From CAWGGS01 sp046704745 (GTDB lineage Bacteria; Desulfobacterota; Desulfobulbia; Desulfobulbales; Desulfocapsaceae), in NCBI GenBank assembly GCA_046704745.1, contig JBJKRL010000139.1:1-64000 (forward strand): a DNA stretch of 64,000 nucleotides, given 5' to 3'. Below, one piece after another: positions 16,313-25,301 of this stretch. The notes beneath the pieces were generated by a model that made no database searches, was not told where the DNA came from, and saw only the letters and a list, made by a program, of their open reading frames with translations. Made by a program: the position numbers and the translations under genes. Each line of letters starts with the position of its first letter. The stretch's first letter is position 1.

Positions 16313-18192
16313 TTGTCATGTACTCCTTTTTTATCTCGTATGCCCGCCGTTGGGACGGAATTATTCAAATCTTCGATCATGTTCCGGTCGGGAACTTTTT
16401 CCAGTGAGCGATCGGGCGGCTGGGTACCTTGGCCGAAAATTTCCCAGTTGCCTCGTTTAAGTTCCGGGCATTCCCGAAACACGGATACGGGGCAAGCTGC
16501 GCATATGTCGGGGGAGAAATAATCGCGCATGGCTTTGCGTATGGCCGCACCCGTGGTAGTGTGAATGTGTGTCACCCCGATCTCATTCATAAGTCCGGAA
16601 TTTTTTAGTACGTTGAAAACGCGGTGATTGACGCCGGCGAGAAAAAGTCCTCCACCACGCTGCTCTATTTCTTCCAGCAAAATCTCCAGAATGTTCACGC
16701 CGCTGGCATCCATCGTATTGACCTTATGCATGCGGATCAGAAGATTCGCCATGTTCGGATGGTTGCGTAAACGTCGTCGCAGGTCGTCGAGGACGAAATC
16801 AGCCGAGCCGAAGAAAATGGACCCTTCGATGAAAAGGATTTCCATTTGACAGCATGTTTCGCCGTCTTTTGATCCAACCATCTTTTCATAATCCGCATCG
16901 GGCACCAAAGAACCGATGCGTGGGTGGGAAACGGCGGCCAAATGGAGACCGATCGACAGCAGCACTCCGACATAGATGGCAAATTCGATATTCAGCAGCA
17001 AGGTCGACAGAAAAGTAACCATCAGCACGGCGGCATCGGCCCGGGTGGTTTTGATAGTTCGAGAAATATCACGTTTGCGAATCATCCCATACGAAACGAC
17101 CATGAGGACCCCGGCCAGGGCCGATGTAGGGAGTTTGGCCGCCAGGGGGGCAGCCAGAAGCACCATGGCCGCAACCGCCACACCGGAAATGATTCCACTT
17201 ACCGGCGTCTTGCCGCCCGAGCTGAAATTGAGCGCCGAACGAACAAACGAACCGCTGCCGGGATAACCGCTGAACAGACAGGCGGAAATATTGGCCAATC
17301 CCTGACCGACGAATTCCTGGTTGATATTCAGGCGCTGTCGACTCTGTGCCGCGATGGATTTGGCGATTGAAACAGCCTCCACCAGACCGAGGATCGCAAT
17401 GGCAAGGGCCCCTGATGCCAGGCGGAAGGTGTTCCGGATTTCCGCCATACCCGGCAGGTGTAGCGGCGGCAATCCGCTCGGCAGGTTTCCGACCACCTCC
17501 ACGCCATGACGTTCGAGATGGAACAGTGAGACAAATATCCCGGCAAGCGCCAGGGCGACCAGGGGGCCCGGTAAGGCGGGGTTCAGTTTATTAAGACCGA
17601 TGATTATGCCCATGGTCAGTAAGCCGAGCATCAGAGTCATCCAGTTTATTTGATTTATGTGGACGATAATCTCCCAAAGGGTTTGATAGAACATGGCGCC
17701 GTGATGCCCCTGATCAAGTCCAAGGAACCCGGGAAGCTGGTTGCAGGCGATCAATACTGCGGCGCCTGCCATATAGCCGGTCAATACGGCATGGGAAATA
17801 AAGTTCAATAAAGTTCCAAGGCGTGCGAATCCCATCAACATTTTGATCAGGCCGACCAGCAAAGACAGGTACAAGGCAAGTTGGATATAGCTCATGCTGT
17901 TCGGTGCGGCCAGGGCGCTTAACACACTGAGGACGACGAGGGAGACCGTAGTGGTGGGACCGGAGATCAAATGCGCAGAGCTGCCCCACAAACAGCCGAC
18001 GATCGTCGGTACGATAGAAGCATATAGGCCGTATTGAACGGGCAGGCCGGCAATCAGGGCATACGCCATGGCCTGGGGGATGGTCATTACCGCTACCGTC
18101 AAACCTGCCAGCAAATCGGGCCTTAAGTACCGCAGTTTGTATCCGCGTAGCCAGGAAACAAAAGGCATGAAATTTTCGGTTCGCATTTGCAT
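16309..18192 (-). CDS. SulP family anion transporter with STAS domain
   Basis: A 627-residue inner-membrane transporter. The N-terminal SulP motif region (PDLLAGLTVAVMTIPQAMAYALIAGLP) and about 12 hydrophobic segments are followed by a C-terminal STAS domain (about 440-560, with the NTMDASGVNILE signature). A further tail carries CAACPVSVFRECPE, an unusual Cys-rich addition. ATG 18192 follows GGAG. Family members carry sulfate, bicarbonate or other anions; sulfate fits a sulfate reducer but is not proven. It is coupled to the universal stress gene downstream. Confidence 0.92.
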   Translation of the reverse strand: MQMRTENFMPFVSWLRGYKLRYLRPDLLAGLTVAVMTIPQAMAYALIAGLPVQYGLYASIVPTIVGCLWGSSAHLISGPTTTVSLVVLSVLSALAAPNSMSYIQLALYLSLLVGLIKMLMGFARLGTLLNFISHAVLTGYMAGAAVLIACNQLPGFLGLDQGHHGAMFYQTLWEIIVHINQINWMTLMLGLLTMGIIIGLNKLNPALPGPLVALALAGIFVSLFHLERHGVEVVGNLPSGLPPLHLPGMAEIRNTFRLASGALAIAILGLVEAVSIAKSIAAQSRQRLNINQEFVGQGLANISACLFSGYPGSGSFVRSALNFSSGGKTPVSGIISGVAVAAMVLLAAPLAAKLPTSALAGVLMVVSYGMIRKRDISRTIKTTRADAAVLMVTFLSTLLLNIEFAIYVGVLLSIGLHLAAVSHPRIGSLVPDADYEKMVGSKDGETCCQMEILFIEGSIFFGSADFVLDDLRRRLRNHPNMANLLIRMHKVNTMDASGVNILEILLEEIEQRGGGLFLAGVNHRVFNVLKNSGLMNEIGVTHIHTTTGAAIRKAMRDYFSPDICAACPVSVFRECPELKRGNWEIFGQGTQPPDRSLEKVPDRNMIEDLNNSVPTAGIRDKKGVHDK

Positions 18193-18854
18193 GCGTTCTG
18201 TCTCCGATTTTGGGAATGTTGATCATACCGGTATGATTACATCGGACTGGCTATTAATTAAACGAATAGTGTATCAAATACAGGTCAAAGGATCAAACAG
18301 GATTGTAAGGAGCCGGTAATTTCAGGAATCGTTTATGGGAGGTCGTCCAGGTAATTTATACAGAGCGCCATACGTATGAGGCGTTTTTCAATCAGATATC
18401 ATCTCGGGAAGACTGATATATACCGGTTGAATATTTCAGAACGCCAGGTTAGCCCTGCAGGTGTTTTTTTGTATCAGGGTAGTTCTCAAGTGCTGTGATT
18501 ACCAATTCCAGGGCCTGGCGGTATTCTATGGTTTTTTTCTTCTTCCTTCTTTCTGGCATGATCGGTAAAACTTACAAGCATATCGACCTCGGGGTTAAGG
18601 AATTGCTGCGTAAAGTAGTATATTCGGGTAGATCCGTATAAAGCACAGTCCAGCAAAGGGAGGAAATCTCTCCACTCGGTTCAGGGATTTGGAAATCAAC
18701 TTGCGAGCTGGCAATTCATCTATCAATTTTACATGAAGACATGACATGGTTAATAGTCATGCAGGGTGGACTTCATATTAACATTTCCAATGCTTCTTCC
18801 CCATAAAAACAACTGCCTGCAAGGCCAATTTAAAAGGGATTATTGAAAAAAAAG
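18193..18854. other. Intergenic stretch without recognised genes
   Basis: This 662-bp gap separates the divergently placed ends of two minus-strand units. It contains a GAACGCCAGGTTAGCCCTG segment near 18440 that repeats the arm at 12240. No convincing gene is seen. Confidence 0.4.
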
Positions 18855-19472
18855 TTACCTATCATCCATTTGGTCTTCATCATCATAACCGGGGTAATAC
18901 TTTTTCATACACTCAGGGCAGATGGAATGGCTGAATTGGGCATCCGAGTGGTCTGATATATACGCTTCAAGCTGATCCCATGCCTGGTTGTCATTACGAA
19001 TTTTATGGCAATGCATGCAAATTGGAATAATCCCCTGGAGCAGTTTCACATGGCCCAAGGCCTCTTTCAGATCTTCTACCTTTCGGGCAAGGGTTTCCTG
19101 AACCCGGACCATGCGCTCAGCCGCCCGGATCCTGGCCTTGAGTTCATTGGTATCGAACGGCTTGGTTATATAATCATCAGCCCCGGCATCAAGGCCCTGA
19201 ACAATTTCTTCCTTTGACGCCCGTCCTGTGAGCACAATTGTATAGATGGGAACAGGAAGTTCCATTTTTTTTATCTGCCGGCAGACTTCCAGGCCGTCCA
19301 TTCCCGGCATCTCCCAGTCCAGAATCGCCACCTGTGGCCGGTCGGATGCCTGAAGCCTATTCAAGGCCTCCATACCATCTTGAGCGATCAGGATGTCATG
19401 CCCCCACTTAACAAGGATCCCTCTAAGTATGAAACGGGAGGTTATGTCATCTTCAGCAATGAGAATTTTCAC
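18855..19472 (-). CDS. Response regulator with Cys-rich C-terminal domain
   Basis: A 205-residue protein. Residues 1-125 form a receiver domain starting VKILIAEDD, with phospho-acceptor Asp in VAILDWEMPGMDG and the conserved Lys in TKPFD. A short coiled segment leads to PICMHCHKIRND...FSHSICPECMKKYYP, the same Cys-pair domain as in the riboswitch-controlled protein at 12693-14207. There is no classical DNA-binding output. The GTG start at 19472 overlaps the kinase stop codon (GTGA) and has GAGAGG in front. It is the likely phosphorelay target of the kinase. Confidence 0.9.
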   Translation of the reverse strand: MKILIAEDDITSRFILRGILVKWGHDILIAQDGMEALNRLQASDRPQVAILDWEMPGMDGLEVCRQIKKMELPVPIYTIVLTGRASKEEIVQGLDAGADDYITKPFDTNELKARIRAAERMVRVQETLARKVEDLKEALGHVKLLQGIIPICMHCHKIRNDNQAWDQLEAYISDHSDAQFSHSICPECMKKYYPGYDDEDQMDDR

Positions 19473-22240
19473 ACGTTCCTCTCTTTGATAGCGTTTCTGA
19501 CTTTTTGGTAACAAGACATGAATTCAGGTTCCAACTTGTTCAGCTTATCCAAAACATTGTTGCGGGCAGCTGTTTCCATTGCCTGGGCGAGCTTCTCCAT
19601 GGCTTTGGCGCCTATATTTCCGGCAGCCCCCTTGATTTTATGGGCTTGGCCGGCAATGGATACGATATCGGCTTTTTCCAGAAAAGTGAGCAACTGTTGC
19701 ACCTGATCTTCAACATCTACCAGAAAAACCTCCAGAAGTTCATCGACCATTTGTTTATCTCCCATGAGACGGTCAAGCAGGGCGGGATAATCAAACACAT
19801 CGGTTGGCGATGCAGGCGAAGACCCACCAACTTCCGGATCTCTTGAATATGCCGTTTCCCGAGCGGCTCCATTCTGCGGCACTTCATCAGGAAGGAGGTC
19901 CAGCCAGATGTTCAAAACCCGTTCCAGGTCTTCCGGTTTTACAGGTTTGGACAGATAGTCATTCATGCCGGAGTCGAGGGCTTTTTGCCGGTCCTTTACC
20001 ATGGCATCAGCCGTCAGGGCGACAATCGGCACCTGGGGATTGATGGCTTTTGAACCATTACTTCGAATAGCGGCGGCAGCCTCATAGCCATCCATTTCCG
20101 GCATGTGACAATCCATGAAGACCAGTGCGTACGGAACGCTTTCAAGGGCTTTAACCGCTTCTTTCCCATTACAGACGATGTCAACCGGAAAACTGAGTTT
20201 CTCCAACATTCCGGCGGCGACTTTCTGGTTAGTAAGGTTGTCTTCGGCAAGAAGGATTCTTCGTTTTTGTCGTTGTTTTTCAGACAGGACATGCCTGGTA
20301 ATAAAAGCAACGGGTTGTCCCTTGCCCAGGCTTTGATCCATCCCCATAACCGTTGTCAGACAGGCATAAAGTCCAGACTGTTTCACCGGCTTACTGAGAT
20401 AGGCCGAAAAGCCCAGCTGCTCCAAACGTTTTGCATCTCCTGGTCTTCCTGCGGAAGTCATCATCACCAGCCTGGTCTGCCTCAGTTTCCGATCCTTTTT
20501 GATGGTCGCTCCCAGCTGGTCCCCGCTCATTTCAGGCATCTGCATGTCAATAATGGCAATATCAAACCCGTCACCTGATGCGGCTTCCTGGTGGAGGATT
20601 TCCAATGCCTCATCAACCTTTGAAGCTTCAACACACCTGCAGCCCCAAGAATTGAGTTGCTCTCTTAACACAGTACGGTTGGTCTGGTTATCATCAACGA
20701 CGAGAATCCGTTTCCCTGTAATACTGTTTTCCGGCAAAGGAGAATCGTCCAATGGTTCTTCCTGTTTCCCGAACTCAGCTGTAAACCAGAAGCTCGAACC
20801 TTTTCCTTCCTGGCTCACAAGTCCGATATCCCCTTTCATGAGACTCGCCAGTCGTTTTGAAATAGAAAGTCCGAGGCCGGTTCCTCCATATTTCCGTGTG
20901 GTGGACCCATCCACCTGAGAAAAGGCTTTGAACAGCTTATCCTGTTTTTCCTCTGGGATCCCGATTCCGGTATCCCGGACTGTGAAACGGATGCGACTTA
21001 TGGTTTCTGTTTCGCGGTCTGATGTCACTTCAATGACCACTTCCCCGGCTTCTGTAAATTTAATAGCATTATTGACCAGGTTGAGCAGGACCTGCCGCAG
21101 CCTCCCGGGGTCACCCAGCAAACGGGTGGGAACTTCCGGGTGAAAGAGGATGACATATTCCAGACCTTTTTCATGGGCTTTAAAGGCGGAGAGGTCGGCC
21201 ACCTCTTCCAGGGTATTTCTCAGATCAAAGGCAATGATTTCAAAATCAAGTTTTCCTGCCTCAATTTTTGATAGATCAAGAATATCGTTTATTAGTAAAA
21301 GCAATGCTCCTCCGCTGGCCTGAATGGTATTGGTATACTCCTGCTGCTCCGGAGTCAGATCAGTTGACAGCAGGAGCTCGGTCATTCCAATCACACCGTT
21401 CAGAGGTGTGCGAATTTCATGGCTCATATTGGCAAGAAACTCGCTTTTAGAGAGGTTTGCAGCTTCAGCTTCCTCTATTTTTTCTTTTAATTTTGTAATC
21501 ATAAAGTCGAAGGATTGAGATAAATTTCCAATCTCATCTCTTCTCTGAAGCATTGTCTTTTCAAATTTTACATTAAATTCTCCACCTGAAACTTTCTCTG
21601 CTAACCGGGAGAGCTTAATGATAGGTGCCGATATTCTATGTGATGCAAACAACACAAATACGATGCACAGGCAACAAACAAAAACAATAAGAACGATACC
21701 GATGGTTAAAATAGTTAAATTTGCTTTTTTCTTTTGTTCTTGAAGAAGCCTTATATCTGATAGTTCTACCAAAATAAGGTCGGCCGTATTCTCCCTGACA
21801 AATACATTTTCCTGGTTGAGAGATGTATAGATTTTTGAAATATTATGAATATTACCTTGTAAAACTTCCTTTATTACCTCATCAGAACTGCGAATCATTC
21901 GGGTAACAATATTTTTTAACCCTCTATAGTACACTTTGCTTTCATCATACGTAACGCTGGTATCAAGCTGATGAAAAATTGATTGGAATTGTTTTTTGAT
22001 TGTCAGGTAATTTGCCATTCTCATTTTGTTGTGAATATTATTGAGCAGTAAATGAGAACTCTCAACAAATCGGGCTGATTCATCAATGAGTGAATATTCA
22101 AGAATGATATGATCAATGATTTTTTCATAATCAGACGTAATTTTCACATGCATGTGCATCAAAACAACAATAAAGCAAAATATACTCCCGATAATCGCCA
22201 GGGAGGCCACAATAATTCTGCTTCGAATGGTTTTAATCAT
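19469..22240 (-). CDS. Membrane hybrid histidine kinase (HAMP-HisKA-HATPase-REC-REC-HPt)
   Basis: A 923-residue sensor kinase. TM1 (about 11-31) and TM2 (about 175-197) bracket a periplasmic helical sensor region; a HAMP domain follows. The HisKA box MSHEIRTPLNG holds the phosphorylated His near residue 279. The ATPase domain has DTGIGIPEEK and GGTGLGLSI. Two receivers follow, with Asp in IIDMQMPEMSG and in FMDCHMPEMDG, and an HPt domain with QAHKIKGAAGN near 870. The 3' end overlaps the response-regulator gene, and the XylF-like binding protein gene lies 21 bp upstream, so the trio is probably one operon in which a ligand-loaded periplasmic protein acts as the stimulus. Confidence 0.93.
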   Translation of the reverse strand: MIKTIRSRIIVASLAIIGSIFCFIVVLMHMHVKITSDYEKIIDHIILEYSLIDESARFVESSHLLLNNIHNKMRMANYLTIKKQFQSIFHQLDTSVTYDESKVYYRGLKNIVTRMIRSSDEVIKEVLQGNIHNISKIYTSLNQENVFVRENTADLILVELSDIRLLQEQKKKANLTILTIGIVLIVFVCCLCIVFVLFASHRISAPIIKLSRLAEKVSGGEFNVKFEKTMLQRRDEIGNLSQSFDFMITKLKEKIEEAEAANLSKSEFLANMSHEIRTPLNGVIGMTELLLSTDLTPEQQEYTNTIQASGGALLLLINDILDLSKIEAGKLDFEIIAFDLRNTLEEVADLSAFKAHEKGLEYVILFHPEVPTRLLGDPGRLRQVLLNLVNNAIKFTEAGEVVIEVTSDRETETISRIRFTVRDTGIGIPEEKQDKLFKAFSQVDGSTTRKYGGTGLGLSISKRLASLMKGDIGLVSQEGKGSSFWFTAEFGKQEEPLDDSPLPENSITGKRILVVDDNQTNRTVLREQLNSWGCRCVEASKVDEALEILHQEAASGDGFDIAIIDMQMPEMSGDQLGATIKKDRKLRQTRLVMMTSAGRPGDAKRLEQLGFSAYLSKPVKQSGLYACLTTVMGMDQSLGKGQPVAFITRHVLSEKQRQKRRILLAEDNLTNQKVAAGMLEKLSFPVDIVCNGKEAVKALESVPYALVFMDCHMPEMDGYEAAAAIRSNGSKAINPQVPIVALTADAMVKDRQKALDSGMNDYLSKPVKPEDLERVLNIWLDLLPDEVPQNGAARETAYSRDPEVGGSSPASPTDVFDYPALLDRLMGDKQMVDELLEVFLVDVEDQVQQLLTFLEKADIVSIAGQAHKIKGAAGNIGAKAMEKLAQAMETAARNNVLDKLNKLEPEFMSCYQKVRNAIKERNV

Positions 22241-22261
22241 CTTCCTGTTCCATTCACGCGT

Positions 22262-23296
22262 TTAGTTTTTGTTGTAAACGTCTTCTCGAGAGTGAAACCC
22301 ATCTTTAATAACTGTGTCATCTATGTTTTCTTTTGTCACCGCTATGGGCTTTATAAGATATGAAGGCACCTTGATTGCCCCATTATCAATCATTTTGTTG
22401 GCTGCCACTTTTTTCCCCTGTGCAATGGCTATAGCAATTTGTGCAGCCTTTTTGGCGAGGATTCGTATAGGCTTATATACGGTAACAGTTTGCAGGCCTT
22501 GAACGATCCTCTGGCATGCCGGTAACTCTGCGTCTTGGCCGGACACAGGCACTTTACCTGCCAGGCCATATTTCCGAAGTGCCTGAATTGCACCAAAAGC
22601 AGTGCCGTCATTGGCACAAATAACAGCATCTATATGTTTGTTTTTCTCTAAATAGGCATTGAGATTTTCATATGCTTTATCAGGCCGCCAGTCTTCTGAA
22701 AACTTATCCAAAACAATTCTGATATCTCCGTTGTCGATTTTTGGTCGTAATACATTAAACGTACCTTGTTTTACCAAAAAGGCATTATTGTCATTTGGTG
22801 ATCCTCCGATATAGGCAAAGTCCCCCTTATCGACAACGGAGAGAATGCTTTTTGCTTGCAATTCACCTACCATTACATTGTCAAACGAGATATAAAAATC
22901 CAAATCACAATTCATAATCAACCGATCATACGCAATTACCTTGATCCCCTCATGATGAGCCATTGCAACAATCCCTGCGGCGGCTTTACCATCAGTAGGT
23001 ACTACGACCAGTATGTCCACACCCTGCATGATCAGGTTCTCTGCCTGTGACATCTGAAGACCACTGTCATTATTGGAAAATTTTATGTTAACAGTACCCC
23101 CTAACTCTTTTACATCTTTCGTAAACAATTCCTGATCCCTCAGCCACCTTTCTTCACGCCTCGTGCCCAATGAAAAACCAATTGTCAGTTTTGACTTTTC
23201 CGAACCGGTCTGGGTTGCTGCAAAACAATCTTGGAAAATACCAGCCCCAAAAAGGATCACTAAAAAGACCATGCCGATACGTGTTTTTTTAATCAT
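22262..23296 (-). CDS. XylF-like periplasmic sugar-binding protein
   Basis: A 344-residue periplasmic binding protein of the ribose/xylose (peripla_BP_4) type. A signal peptide occupies about residues 1-27. The mature protein begins with KLTIGFSLGTRREERWLRD, close to the XylF opening, and contains the hinge strands typical of D-xylose-binding proteins (VICANDGTAFGAIQAL; SGQDAEL). No permease or ATPase genes adjoin it. It precedes a hybrid kinase and response regulator in the same direction, so it likely serves as an extracytoplasmic sensor rather than for transport. Specificity is inferred from resemblance only. Confidence 0.9.
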   Translation of the reverse strand: MIKKTRIGMVFLVILFGAGIFQDCFAATQTGSEKSKLTIGFSLGTRREERWLRDQELFTKDVKELGGTVNIKFSNNDSGLQMSQAENLIMQGVDILVVVPTDGKAAAGIVAMAHHEGIKVIAYDRLIMNCDLDFYISFDNVMVGELQAKSILSVVDKGDFAYIGGSPNDNNAFLVKQGTFNVLRPKIDNGDIRIVLDKFSEDWRPDKAYENLNAYLEKNKHIDAVICANDGTAFGAIQALRKYGLAGKVPVSGQDAELPACQRIVQGLQTVTVYKPIRILAKKAAQIAIAIAQGKKVAANKMIDNGAIKVPSYLIKPIAVTKENIDDTVIKDGFHSREDVYNKN

Positions 23297-23306
23297 TCAG
23301 GGAGCC

Positions 23307-23663
23307 TCATAATTTTGGAGATGGTTTTAGTAACCCTTGTCTTTCATTCTTTGTCCTGGCTCTTAAAGCCGCAATGTCCGGCCGATATCTTCCCCATATT
23401 CTCAATAAAAGCTCTGCTTGTAAAAGACGGCCTGTTGATTCGACAATGTGGTTTACGTCCACCTCATTAGCAAAAGAGAGTTCCAATAAATTCCTCTCGT
23501 CCGGAACCAGTTCAAGCGGAGAAGCCACTTTGACCGGTTGGCCATCCTCTCCTGATAGATGTACTCTGGTCCTGCTCCAAAGGTGATCTTCCGGTCATGC
23601 AACGAGCTTTGCCGCGACAGGATTCATTTCTATTATAGCATGTTGTCGCCAATAAATGGCGCT
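23307..23663 (-). pseudogene. Decayed REP-associated tyrosine transposase (RAYT), C-terminal part
   Basis: Reading the minus strand from 23663 gives YWRQHAIIEMNPVAAKLVA, a stop at 23597-23595, then PEDHLWSRTRVHLSGEDG. This matches the C-terminal signature of TnpA_REP/Y1 transposases, where the pattern is yIEMNPVRAgLV.rPEDYpWSSaraHL. The TGA sits where those proteins often have Arg, so CGA to TGA is the simple explanation. The frame continues to 23307. The N-terminal half with the HUH motif and catalytic Tyr is missing. It is a candidate former mobiliser of the repeats in this window. Confidence 0.8.
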
Positions 23664-23848
23664 GATTCATTGGAAAAAGGGGGGGGGTTGCCGGAATGAT
23701 CTCGCCTTTTTTTGAGAGTTGATGCTTTGGGATTAGCTGCAATGCGCTTAAAATCAATGGGCTCGACCGGAAAATGAACGATGGAAAGATTCGGCAACCT
23801 GGAGGAATTGAGGAGGTGAGGCAGTTTGACTTAGGGAGAGCATAAATG

Positions 23849-23894
23849 AAAAGGCCTGCATCCTTTTTGGGTTAGTAAAGGACGCAGGCCTTTT
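23849..23894. terminator. Bidirectional intrinsic terminator
   Basis: AAAAGGCCTGCaTCC and GGAcGCAGGCCTTTT form a stem with one mismatch and a 16-base loop; A- and T-runs on the two sides allow function in both directions. Upstream (to 24085) I see nothing else. Confidence 0.75.
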
Positions 23895-24085
23895 CAAGGT
23901 AGTAAGTATTGAGTGCGTCTCTAGAATACCAATGTATAAAACGGAGGTCAAATAAAAAATGCTAGTGATGAAATTTCGTCGTTAATTGCAATCAAACTAA
24001 CCCGCATTATCATGACCGTCCATTATAGCGGCGCGAGCTTAACAATTGATGAAAATTGAGATGATCTCAATGCTTAGGAGACAAA

Positions 24086-24174
24086 GGGTAACCTTTTCGC
24101 GGGTGTCCTGCAGCCTGGATGCCTTCGAGCAAGCCCCCATGGAAGGTGAATGGTGTTCCGTGAAAAGGTTGCCC
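24086..24174 (+). repeat. Palindromic repeat family 1, copy D
   Basis: Arms GGGTAACCTTTTCGCGG and CCGTGAAAAGGTTGCCC pair around the family core (GCAGCCTGGATG, GCCCCCATGGA). The arms differ in sequence from copies A-C but match copy E at 55.1 kb, so the family has at least two arm subtypes. It sits next to the 3' end of hypB. Confidence 0.82.
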
Positions 24175-24235
24175 CTCAGCTTTGGCTGATTTTCGGATAC
24201 AGCATTGTGGTAATTATCATCGTTTGCGGAGGGAC

Positions 24236-24913
24236 TCATGAAATATACAATTTGATTTTTTGGGTTAGCCAATCGGCCCAGGCATCCACCCCCTGGCCGG
24301 TCCTGCAGGAGAGGGGAAAGATATGTATATCCGGGTTTATTTTTCTCACCCGCTGCTCTAGAACAGCGAGATCGAAGTTGGTGAGTGCTGTTTCAAGGTA
24401 ATCGGTTTTGTTGACGACAAGCACATCGCACTTTGAGAACATCAACGGATATTTCAAGGGCTTGTCGTCGCCTTCGGGAACGCTCAGGATCATGACATCG
24501 ATGGTTGCTCCAATATCGAATTCCGCCGGACAGACCAGGTTGCCGATGTTTTCAATGAAAACCAGGTCCAGGGAATCGATATCAAGAGATGCAAGCCCCT
24601 GCCGAACCATGGGTACGTCCAGATGGCAAAAACCGCCGGTCTGCAGCTGGATCGCCTCAGTTCCTGTGGAGCCGACGGCTTCGGCATCAACCGTGGAGTC
24701 GATATCCGCTTCGATGACCGCCATGCGCAGATCGTTTTTCAGGGCTGGTAGAGTCTGCAGAAGCAGGCTCGTCTTGCCGGAACCGGGTGAGGACATCAGA
24801 TTAATGAGGAAAGTCCTGCTTTTTTTTAATTCATCCCGCAGGTTCCGGGCCAGAGCATCATTGTCGGCCTGGATATTTTCTTTGATCTTGATCAGCCTGA
24901 TCGCATCACTCAT
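24236..24913 (-). CDS. hypB: Hydrogenase nickel incorporation GTPase HypB
   Basis: A 225-residue GTPase that delivers nickel to [NiFe]-hydrogenase precursors with HypA. The P-loop MSSPGSGKTSLL is near residue 35, with the switch strand EADIDST and the base-recognition motif VVNKTDY present. The N-terminus lacks the His-rich nickel-storage stretch found in some HypB proteins. ATG 24913 overlaps the hypA stop codon (ATGA). No hydrogenase structural gene is in the window, so the pair may serve a distant hydrogenase. Confidence 0.95.
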   Translation of the reverse strand: MSDAIRLIKIKENIQADNDALARNLRDELKKSRTFLINLMSSPGSGKTSLLLQTLPALKNDLRMAVIEADIDSTVDAEAVGSTGTEAIQLQTGGFCHLDVPMVRQGLASLDIDSLDLVFIENIGNLVCPAEFDIGATIDVMILSVPEGDDKPLKYPLMFSKCDVLVVNKTDYLETALTNFDLAVLEQRVRKINPDIHIFPLSCRTGQGVDAWADWLTQKIKLYIS

Positions 24914-25263
24914 TGGGCCGTCATCTCCTCTATGAAATATTCTTTGCCGGACAGGATCGAAAACCCTTGGGTGGCACCGCAATGCGGACATTTCAGCTCC
25001 TGGAGGTTTTCCTTGGTCGTTTCCACAAGGGTCTTGCAAGAGCCGCAACGCAGGGTGATTCCATCTTGCAGTATGATAAGCTTTGCCCCATTGGCAATGG
25101 TATCCCTGCTCAAATAATCAAAGTAGTGCTGCAGCCAGGTATCTTCAAGATCTGTGAGGCCGCCCACCCTCAGGGTGATGGAGTAGATCCTCGTGGCCCC
25201 GTTCTGTGCCGCATGCTTTAAGGCAATATCGAGAATCCTTTCGGTTACGGGAAGTTCATGCAT
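24910..25263 (-). CDS. hypA: Hydrogenase nickel insertion protein HypA
   Basis: A 117-residue nickel metallochaperone. It begins with the nickel-binding MHE tripeptide (Met1-His2-Glu3), and the zinc site is formed by the CxxC pairs CGSCKT and CPHCGA at about residues 74-97. I choose ATG 25263 because the nickel site requires this N-terminus; the longer frame upstream belongs to another gene. It overlaps hypB by 4 bp and follows an Fe-S protein gene. Confidence 0.95.
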   Translation of the reverse strand: MHELPVTERILDIALKHAAQNGATRIYSITLRVGGLTDLEDTWLQHYFDYLSRDTIANGAKLIILQDGITLRCGSCKTLVETTKENLQELKCPHCGATQGFSILSGKEYFIEEMTAQ

Positions 25264-25301
25264 GGGAGTTTTTTTTACGGTTATCCTGTTTAGAGAGGGG
25301 G

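Noticed and set aside
18449..18559. A 36-residue minus-strand frame (MPERRKKKKTIEYRQALEL...).
   Set aside because: It has no ribosome site, no recognisable family and a stop just upstream; the Lys/Arg run may reflect AT/AG-rich sequence only.
23595..23597. In-frame TGA in the transposase remnant as a selenocysteine codon, given that tRNA-Sec is present.
   Set aside because: The protein family has Arg at this position, the N-terminal half is missing and no SECIS-like hairpin is evident; a CGA-to-TGA mutation is simpler.
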